Source: Gracilariopsis chorda (Eukaryota > Rhodophyta > Florideophyceae > Gracilariales > Gracilariaceae). Taken from it: a DNA stretch of 23,940 nt. Shown piece by piece: positions 18,501-23,940 of the stretch. The position numbers were made by a program, and so were the translations under genes. A model generated the notes under the pieces. The model was not told the origin of the DNA. It made no database searches and was given only the letters and a program-made list of their open reading frames with translations. The DNA lies in assembly GCA_003194525.1 (NCBI GenBank), contig NBIV01000466.1, forward strand, positions 1 through 23,940, in the 5' to 3' direction. Numbering within the stretch: the first letter of the stretch is position 1; each line of letters begins with the position of its first letter.

Positions 18501-19495
18501 TAACCCTGCGAAGGGATTTCTATTGGCCCGCAATGGCTGTGGATTGCTACGCAACTGTGCGGTTTTGTAGCGAATGCGCGAAGAATCGCGTCAAACTCCG
18601 CAAAAATGCGAAGAAGATGAAACTATTCCCCGCAAGGGCGCCGCTGGAGTTTATCGCGATCGATATTCTCGGACCATTACTCACCACGAAACGTGGAAAC
18701 AAGTTTCTACTTGTCATTACCGACCGCTTTTCTAAGCTGGTACGGACTGTCCCTCTTCGGAGGATAACCGCTCTCACGGTGGCCCAGGCTCTGGTGACGC
18801 ACTGGATTTTTGTCTACGGTCCCCCTGTGGAGGTGCTCTCCGACAACGGGAAGCAGTTCTTGAGCAAGTTCTTCCAGGATGTTTGTCGCATCCTGGATGT
18901 CAAGAACTTGTTTACGACTACCTACCACCCCCAGTGTAATGGGCAAGTTGAACGGTTTAACCGGACGTTACTCGCGGCGTTACGTTCCTACGTCGCTGAC
19001 CACCCAATGAATTGGGATCTCTACGCTGATGCGGTAACCTACGCGTACAATACGCAGGTACACCGGACTACCGGAGTTTCGCCATTCGAGTTGGTTCTAT
19101 CTAGAACACCCCCGCCTGTGGCGCTGGAACCCCAAGCTACCTTGGACAATTTCCCATCTGTGGGTATCTACCGGCAGCAATGGAAGCGATGGCTTTCCAA
19201 GCTGGTCCCCGCTGCGCGGAAGTCTATGGCACGGGCCCAAGCCGCTTACAAGCGGGATTTTGACGCTCGCGTGCGAGGAAAACCATCCCCGATTCGGGCA
19301 AATAACTACATCTTCATCAGGAAGGAATACTACAACCCGGAACGGGAGAAGCGTCACAAACTCTCGCCTGTGGCGGATGGACCCTTCAAGGTGATCTCTG
19401 TTAACACCGACACTGTCGTAGTAGAGATGGGGACACGCACGAACGGATTTCCCGTGATCGTGTTGTCCTCGCCCCTCCTCCCTCGTCAGAGGTAG
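15494..19495 (+). CDS. pol: Pol polyprotein: protease, RT, RNase H, integrase
   Basis: Processes Gag-Pol, copies RNA to DNA and integrates it. Residue numbers count from codon 15560. Protease: aspartic DTGAG at 86-90, with the second motif ILGCDY near 155. RT about 400-600: ADGTWRFCVDYRRLN, LDANWGYWQVP, RMPFGLTNAPATFQ and catalytic YLDD at 573-576. RNase H about 715-840: D723 in SVDTDSSD, SEKECLAV, and YTDHSSL with D792. Integrase: zinc domain with HLSHYAPIGGHPGG and CSECAKN (about 963-1005), then D1035 (AIDILGPL), D1095 (LSDNGKQF) and E1131 (GQVERFNRTL), the canonical DD(35)E spacing. A GPF block (SPVADGPFKVI) lies near 1275. All catalytic residues are present. The last ~15 codons before the TAG look out of frame; the expected continuation lies in the -1 frame and leads to the chromodomain. 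Confidence 0.95.
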   Translation, partial: STRCRGNQPTAEGGKLTEGVSPLGEASSNTRLLAPEASSPRSPVKVLSRKDTADADSAHLGVLRRPWIRSKNPRIPGRVLVLAKRNYKVYADLGLDPQFMVRFLTVLDTGAGPNFVMESLLPPLVRSRIRSDAVPDISDANNNPLQTVGTVDLVVRLGTSVVKLDFIVCRSLAAPVILGCDYCDRFVDAIRPRLRRVELDDGSSVPIVRRPLKRSSRKQVPLPAAQEPPPASRESTKLRVAASVSIPAESQVWVQVNSRQHGLRVIQPLASLYEKSQLALANGIVSISPDVPFQILVANLGKHPQYLVKHQVIGSVTPHPMGMLPTKMTAADVLGVTTSSEEFAPPSEDVKSKEGEETATSALNIPSNSELRTTPVPQDNAPSSNDRIDPEKALEALDFSHVPESHRDKLRTMLREFTTMWDGSLGEIDATEHRIDLIPGARPVAQPPYRAGPKAREEEQSQVDKMLRAGVIEPAQSPWASPVVLALKADGTWRFCVDYRRLNAVTVRDTYPIPRMDKCIDSLGDATVFTALDANWGYWQVPVRQEDRDKTAFTCHAGTYRFKRMPFGLTNAPATFQRAVDILLNRFKWRSCLVYLDDIIIFSNSLDDHLTHVRDVLTVLRDAGITLKLRKCEFFTDTVKYLGHIIRPGRLAIEKARVKSLVEAKEPRTQTELRSFLGLVNVYGRFIPNFSDTAAPLNALLRKGNPPKLGTFTPEQSEAFNSLKEAVTSAPILHLPKLGLPYSVDTDSSDYQVGCALFQTTPEGERHPIGYWSRSLNVHERNYSVSEKECLAVVWAMTTLRPYLMGIHFTVYTDHSSLRWLMNISDPSGRLMRWRLRLAEYDFQVIYKKGAQNTQADALSRLPTSGEALPTEDDEVPCFMAIDPDDPEYAVEARPETWDEDADFDELLASRDKSENPLPGNFVPVSPEEMIREQFGDPFCTRIRARINGGEDLPFGVNDKGYLVRKVEARPQIVVPHSLQSRVLHLSHYAPIGGHPGGRKLYLTLRRDFYWPAMAVDCYATVRFCSECAKNRVKLRKNAKKMKLFPARAPLEFIAIDILGPLLTTKRGNKFLLVITDRFSKLVRTVPLRRITALTVAQALVTHWIFVYGPPVEVLSDNGKQFLSKFFQDVCRILDVKNLFTTTYHPQCNGQVERFNRTLLAALRSYVADHPMNWDLYADAVTYAYNTQVHRTTGVSPFELVLSRTPPPVALEPQATLDNFPSVGIYRQQWKRWLSKLVPAARKSMARAQAAYKRDFDARVRGKPSPIRANNYIFIRKEYYNPEREKRHKLSPVADGPFKVISVNTDTVVVEMGTRTNGFPVIVLSSPLLPRQR

Positions 19496-20488
19496 TCCTG
19501 GATCCAGGCAACCCCGTTTCTACGGACTCCGCTACACCGGAACAATCCGGGAGTACTAGACCTACGGTACTACCACACCCCAGCCGGGGACTCTCAGACC
19601 TACCGACTCTGTCGGACTCACCGGCTCAGCCGGGTAGTTCGGGCCCCTCAGCGCCCGCCCCTACCACGTCTGCCCCACTGGCGCGCATCTATACCCGCCA
19701 GGCGGGGAATGTTATCCCTTATCCCGCCGCTCCGTCTAAGGAGGGGGAGGAGAACACTCGTTTTCGAGGAACGATATCACCGTCGCAACGGGAAACACAC
19801 CGTAACATACGGAACACTGACCATGGAGCACGGAGTGTGTCACGCGACACTAATCCCCCGTTCCCGGGCAGTGCTGTGCAACAGGAACCAGACGCGCAGG
19901 CCCGCAAAGGCGGCAAATACACCGTTTGTCACGGGAAAACGAGAAGCCTCACTCCAATACCGCAGCAGCGGAAAGGCAATCGCCCGATGCCTCGAAGCCG
20001 CCGTTGGCGGAAGTCCCCGCGGAAGCGGTTCAATCAGGTCGATCAGACCCGCGCCCTGCGGGGAAGGGGCGCCCAGATACGCCGGCCTCACAGGGGAATA
20101 CCCACACCCCTCTTGGGGAAAAAGGCGGCCAAGCTGCAGTCGAAGCTTTAAGCCCTGGCTCGCAAGCACCGGAAACGCCTCCCGTCGTTGACGGAATCAA
20201 AGCCCCCGCTACGGGGAATAATTTGCGCCAACCCCCGCATCGCTGCGGCGAAGAACCAAGGAACTCGGGAATAACGCGCGCCATCGCACGCTCGAAACAG
20301 GTCGTACCGGACGCTGCTCCTCCTCACGGAGATGGTGCACTGCGCTCAGCGGCAATTCCCCTGAAAAGGGTGTCATCGGCACCTGCCCGGAACCCCCAGA
20401 GGGGAATTTTGACCAAAATACCGGTGTACCGGAGTTAGCCCCAGGCAACCCGTCAGTAGCCGGGGACACCACGGCATCGCCGGAACGT
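19440..20488 (+). pseudogene. Frameshifted Pro/Ser-rich extension between integrase and chromodomain
   Basis: The coding signal leaves the pol frame near 19430-19455. In the -1 frame it reads ISRDRVVLAPPPSSEVVLDP, the usual Gypsy ending of the GPF module, and continues past the pol stop as a Pro/Ser/Thr/Gln-rich chain (STRPTVLPHPSRGL). Near 19930-19960 the signal moves to the frame of 19926-20438 (SPDASKPPLAEVPAEAV) and near 20400-20438 to that of the chromodomain ORF. All three frames are long because the DNA is GC-rich, so the exact breakpoints are uncertain. The ancestral protein probably carried a disordered linker of about 450 residues here. Neither a transmembrane segment nor an envelope-like motif is visible. 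Confidence 0.55.
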
Positions 20489-21118
20489 ATGGTGCAGAGC
20501 GCTCGTGCGCCTGGCAGGGAGGCGGTTTGCCACCCAATCACCGTGTCGCACGGGACCCCCCAGGGGATTGTGGAAATGCCGATCCCGCAGGAGCGGTCAT
20601 CTTCCCGCAAACTCGCGGTTCGTGCGCTCAACCGCGAAGGCGGAACCCAAGTCCCCCGCCGACTGGCGGTTCGCCCGGCCTACCGTGAAGACGGGAACAA
20701 CGACACCCCTCTGGGGAACGACTTGCCGGTGAAAACCGTGGCACCACACACCCTCTTGAGGGATATTTTCCCGCATGAGCAGCGGCCACTAGGACAGCGC
20801 ACGGCAACGTCGGATTTATCGCCGAACACCTTGCTAAGGGACATTATACCGCACCGCGGGCAACCCTCGCCAGGGATTACAACCACCACCTGGCACGGCC
20901 GGCAGGTCTACGAACGAGAGTTTGTAGTAGACCGACTTGTCGAACACACCTGGGACCAGGATGGTATTCTACAATACCGCGTCCGCTGGTACGGGTACGA
21001 CCCCAGTGGGGATACGTGGGAGCCAATGGAACACCTCCCACGGTCGCAGGTCGTGCGATACCACCGTCAAACGGGAACTGCAGCTCCAGCCACGCTGGTA
21101 AATGCCCAAGTTGGGTAA
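20489..21118 (+). CDS. C-terminal chromodomain segment of Pol
   Basis: A 209-codon frame from the ATG at 20489, open upstream to 20222, ending TAA 21116-21118. Residues about 1-140 are Arg/Pro-rich linker with two pairs of degenerate repeats (KLAVRALNREGG/RLAVRPAYREDG and TLLRDIFPH/TLLRDIIPH). Residues about 144-195 form a chromodomain: EFVVDRLVEH, YRVRWYGYDPSGDTWEPMEH, then a short helix. The three aromatic-cage positions appear occupied (V/Y near the start, W in RWYGY, W in DTWEP). In chromoviral Gypsy elements the domain is fused to integrase and guides integration to marked chromatin. The frame equals the pol frame, but the linker between them is frameshifted, so this piece is likely the orphaned end of Pol rather than a separate gene. 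It converges on the antisense gene, 191 bp away. Confidence 0.8.
   Translation: MVQSARAPGREAVCHPITVSHGTPQGIVEMPIPQERSSSRKLAVRALNREGGTQVPRRLAVRPAYREDGNNDTPLGNDLPVKTVAPHTLLRDIFPHEQRPLGQRTATSDLSPNTLLRDIIPHRGQPSPGITTTTWHGRQVYEREFVVDRLVEHTWDQDGILQYRVRWYGYDPSGDTWEPMEHLPRSQVVRYHRQTGTAAPATLVNAQVG
20606..20700 (+). repeat. Degenerate 51-bp tandem repeat in the linker
   Basis: CGCAAACTCGCGGTTCG at 20606 recurs as CGCCGACTGGCGGTTCG at 20657, with matching protein (KLAVRALNREGG, RLAVRPAYREDG). A second pair, ACACCCTCTTGAGGGATAT near 20748 and ACACCTTGCTAAGGGACAT near 20828, repeats TLLRDI-PH. Growth of the linker by tandem duplication is likely. Confidence 0.55.
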
Positions 21119-21309
21119 CGTTGCCGCGCGAGCGGAGAGCGAAAGGAAAGGATAACAAGACAAGGTCCGTCGAAGACGGGGAACTCAACCGAGAAGCACC
21201 GTTCTAAACGGGAAAGTTTATTCAAGGGAGCAGCTAGCTCCCCACAATACTACACTACACTAACTGGCATAGCCAGGGAAAGAAGAACCAGGAAACTGGA
21301 CTAGAGGTT
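21119..21309. other. Noncoding gap between convergent ORFs
   Basis: The gap lies between the chromodomain stop and the antisense stop. It holds perfect hairpins CCGTC-GAA-GACGG (21167-21179) and CCGTT-CTA-AACGG (21199-21211). These could act in 3' ends of either transcript, but the same kind of hairpin occurs throughout the element. Confidence 0.4.
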
Positions 21310-23092
21310 TCACTCACCCCCATCGTCCGGGGCGTAACCCCCAGCAAGGCGGTAGGCCAACGCGTCCGCCATGGTGGTGACATCCCCCGATACCTCGGCA
21401 GCGCTAAGACCGGCACCCCGGAGGAAACGTGCGATGATTTCGTTTTCATTCGCCGTCACCCCGCTGGGGATAGAAGGTCCGGCACTTGCCGTTGAAGGGT
21501 CAGCAGCCGGCTCGGCCGGAGATACCCCCTCTGGAAAAGCTTCCGCGCTAGCGCCGGTTTCCTCTACGTCCATCTCCCCGGGTTCTTCCGGTTCGTTATC
21601 GACCATTGGGTCATCCCCGCCGTATGCGCGGTAGTAGTCGTCAGAATCGACGTACCCCACCGGGTGGTCTTCCGGCACATGCCGGGGCGTATCGCGAAGC
21701 TCTCGCGCCTCCTCGGAGGAAATTTCCCGGAACTCCCAGGGGTCGAAGTAGATAAAGTCCCCGCAAGGGCGGTGTTTCTACCGAGTCCCGGACCACCGGT
21801 GTTACCGCTGCCGCCATCCAGACGACCGCTTTGCTCCAGCGGACCTCACTCCAGCTAACGCTGTCGATGTACCCAAGTAATTGGAGGACCTCTTCATTGT
21901 TGGCCTGGCCCCAAGGGGATGCGAAGATCCAGGTTTCGGATCGCTGCCCGCACACGCGGTTGAAGGAACCAGAGACGATACTGGTCGTACGCCTCGTTGA
22001 GGATATAAGCCGCACTGCGGGCCGCCCACTCCGTAACCACTACGGACCACAACCCCGACCGGGGATCCTGCATGAGCAGCGAACCGAGGTACGTAAGTAC
22101 CGGCGGGAGTTCTATGTAGCACCCCCGGCAGGCTTCATGGAAGCGCCACCACTCGGGGAGTGCTACATACCAACCTAGTCGGTGAGGCGGCGCAATCCGC
22201 TCTATCTCCACGTTCTGGTACGGGATAAAGTACCCGAATCGGGATCGCCAACGCCGCTCGTAGCGGATGAAGTTTTGGAGAAAGTTGGACCGGTATTGCC
22301 GGGGAAGGTACCTGAACTCCGCCCGAATAATCGGTCGCTCCCAGCAAAGGGCCTCTTGCCGCGCTGCGGGGAAATTCCTCCAAGCGAGGGTCTCGAGGCG
22401 GAACAGGTTCTCGCCGTACCCAATCTCCCCGCGAGTGCGGAAGTAGCTAACGTCGAAGTCAAACTCCGGTGGGACCGGTACATCGAATGGAGCCCGGCTC
22501 TGCCGTTGGTACGCCATCCGCGTCAACGCGGTCTGCGCCGCAGCGACGGTCTCGCCCGAGTTTCTTCGGAGGTGGTGACGCGGAATCGCAATCCGGTGAC
22601 GCCAATCCCACGATGTGGTGACTGCTCTGGGCAGATCCCCGGAAGGGTGTCTGAACCATCCGCATAATCGGTGACCAATCCCTCATTGAGGACAGCGACC
22701 GGGTGAAACCACGGGGCAAGGCGCAGGCGCGACGCGTGATTCCGATTCATCGGGTTGAGCCCCACCAGGGTGTTGTAGGTTGGCCAGTTGGACTCCGGAG
22801 TGGTTCCGGAGGACACCACCGAAGGTGGTAGTGCGAAGGGATGGTCGGCTGCAGCAGCCATATTCCCCGGTTGTACCGGATTTCGATCGCCCTGAGGCAG
22901 GGGAACTGACCGGAAACCGGTGGTGTACCGCCCGAGAAGTCTCGGCGGTTGGCTGTGGCTGTTGATATGGTTGTCGTCGTTCATTTGTCCCTTTTGGAGG
23001 GTGGCTGTTGTTGTCGTTTGTGTGCTTGATGACTCTGGTGCAGAGGGATTTACCGGAGAACCGGAGACAAAGCACGCGCTTTTATCACCCAT
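21310..23092 (-). pseudogene. Antisense accessory gene of the Gypsy element, frameshifted, unknown function
   Basis: On the strand opposite gag-pol a coding signal of about 590 codons starts at an ATG at 23092 (MGDKSACFVSGSPVNPSAPE), 57 bp from the 3' LTR. Part 1 (23092 to ~22545): Ser/Thr/Pro/Gln-rich N-terminus, then SNWPTYNTLVGLNPMNRNHA and HPVAVLNEGLVTDYADGSDT. Part 2 (~22560-21894): an Arg/Trp/Tyr-rich globular region, such as RYERRWRSRFGYFIPYQNVE and LGWYVALPEWWRFHEACRG. Part 3 (~21930-21770): NNEEVLQLLGYIDSVSWSE. Part 4 (~21770-21310): FDPWEFREISSEEARELRD, then an acidic Glu/Pro/Ala tail ending GGYAPDDGGE. Each junction needs a one-base shift, so this copy is broken. I see no signal peptide, membrane helix, zinc knuckle or known domain. 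Antisense accessory ORFs are known in plant Tat/Ogre-type Gypsy elements; I cannot say whether this one is related. Confidence 0.65.
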
Positions 23093-23136
23093 TTTCGTCT
23101 GGGAATCCTCCGCCCCCGCGGTCGTTTTCCCGTCTT

Positions 23137-23146
23137 AAGGGGGGGA
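23137..23146 (+). promoter_or_regulatory. Polypurine tract
   Basis: AAGGGGGGGA lies two bases upstream of the TG that opens the 3' LTR. This is the expected RNase H-resistant primer for plus-strand DNA synthesis. The - strand remnant at 9143-9153 has nearly the same sequence. Confidence 0.85.
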
Positions 23147-23148
23147 TA

Positions 23149-23940
23149 TGAAGTGCAACGCCCTCAGGGAGGGATTCTGGGTACTTGAACGCTTTCCCGA
23201 TATTATCGGTTGTGTAGTGTGTATATGAACTACGCCCCACTACGGTGGGTATGGACACGTGGGACACGGTTTTGGGTCAATTGGCGGTTGGCCACAGTAG
23301 TGGATGTTGCCACGGAATGTGGAGTATTTTAGTTAATTTTATTTATTATTTTCACACCCATTTCTGGGAAGCTAGTACTTAGTGCGACGGCGCACTGCCG
23401 TCGCACCAGTAAACCTTCCCCAACAAGGGACCCGAACCTGGGGAATTGGTTCTGAGCTTTACCGCCTCCGCGTGTTCTCAACTCCTCCTTGGAGGGAAGC
23501 ACCGTAGTGTACGGAAGTTCACCCCCCTTGCACATCTAAAGGAGACCCATCATTGGGAGTACTAATTGTTCCAATCATATTGGTGTTTCGCCCTGTATAG
23601 GGAGTCCCGTCCACCGGCATCGCCGTATCTACTCGTCGCTCTCGCGACCCACTCGTCCTTCCTCTTTCCCCTTTTTAGGGTAGCACCTCCGCTATCCGCG
23701 GCCCTCGTGTGCGCATCCGCTCACACACCCCCACTTACGTGGAAACATACCTCTACTGAGGATCACGCCCCGCTCACGCGGATACCGATTCTTCGCCTTC
23801 ACCTCCCTGCGCGAGTCGCGACAGGTGTCCCTGGTCTTACAAACCGGCTTCGCCGTGACACCTCTGGGAGGGCTCTACCCAACTGGTTCACCTTGTGAGA
23901 GGAAGATCCCGGACGTCTTTCGGTGTTTTTCCCCTTTGGG
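23149..23940 (+). repeat. 3' LTR (cut by the window end)
   Basis: It matches 12459-13253 at about 98% identity and stops at GGG, with only some 13-16 bp missing before the expected CA. Differences from the 5' LTR include three substitutions clustered at 23237-23243 inside a small hairpin, and single-base losses in A, C and G runs. Transcripts should terminate here, and antisense transcription toward 23092 could start here. Confidence 0.93.

Larger units (their letters stand above)
12459..23940 (+). mobile_element. Near-complete Ty3/Gypsy chromodomain LTR retrotransposon
   Basis: Two near-identical direct repeats begin TGAAGTGCAACG at 12459 and 23149. They enclose a primer-binding site, gag, pol in Gypsy order (protease, RT, RNase H, integrase), a chromodomain and a polypurine tract. 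The window ends about 13-16 bp before the expected end of the 3' LTR, so the target-site duplication cannot be tested; the five bases before the 5' LTR are AATCT. Length would be about 11.5 kb, long for Gypsy. The excess comes from a long linker before the chromodomain and an antisense coding region. The left flank is visibly more AT-rich. Gag and most of Pol are open, while the 3' part is frameshifted, so this copy is probably not fully autonomous. Confidence 0.95.

Noticed and set aside
19709..20191. 160-codon + frame after the pol stop, in the pol frame, suggesting stop readthrough
   Set aside because: Its product is Arg/His-rich and disordered, whereas the -1 frame continues the known Gypsy tail; a frameshift explains the data better.
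19496..21118. Envelope-like third gene after pol
   Set aside because: No signal peptide, hydrophobic transmembrane stretch or cysteine pattern is visible; the sequence is a disordered linker ending in a chromodomain.
12459..23940. Regular short repeats resembling a CRISPR array
   Set aside because: The repeated elements are hairpins with variable inner bases and irregular spacing; there is no constant repeat with unique spacers.

Overview
The window reads as nuclear DNA of a eukaryote packed with transposable elements. Every recognisable coding segment belongs to a retrotransposon or a transposase-like relic. No housekeeping gene, rRNA, tRNA gene or CRISPR array was recognised. Nothing fixes the host: chromodomain Gypsy and Copia elements occur together in algae, oomycetes, fungi and plants. 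I lean to an alga or fungus-like protist without being able to prove it.

Layout. 1-386: an old, inverted partial copy of the same LTR that flanks the large element on the right. 387-3540: AT-rich decayed DNA with no identified gene. About 3550-7196: a heavily mutated Ty1/Copia element on the + strand, with gag, integrase, reverse transcriptase and RNase H fragments in canonical Copia order. 7197-8331: mostly unassigned. 8332-8601: a short clean ORF that may be a retroelement gag fragment. 9143-9985 (- strand): the 3' end of a second, older chromodomain Gypsy element, with a polypurine tract. 9990-11128: a broken unidentified coding relic (+). 11334-12458 (- strand): a broken transposase-like relic into which the next element appears to have inserted.

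12459-23940 is one nearly complete Ty3/Gypsy LTR retrotransposon of about 11.5 kb, GC-rich unlike its left flank. Order: 5' LTR (12459-13266), tRNA-Tyr-like primer-binding site, gag (724 codons), pol in the +1 frame (protease, RT, RNase H, integrase), a long frameshifted Pro/Ser-rich extension ending in a chromodomain, then an accessory coding region of about 590 codons on the opposite strand, polypurine tract, and 3' LTR (cut by the window edge a few bases before its end). The two LTRs differ at about 13 substitutions and 3 single-base indels over about 792 bp by eye, so the insertion is fairly young.

Gag would form the particle, and Pol would mature the proteins, copy the RNA and integrate the cDNA. 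The chromodomain may steer integration to marked chromatin. The antisense gene has no role I can assign. The two most unusual signals are that antisense gene and a dense series of tiny perfect hairpins of the form CCGNN-loop-NNCGG running through LTR, gag, pol and 3' region alike.
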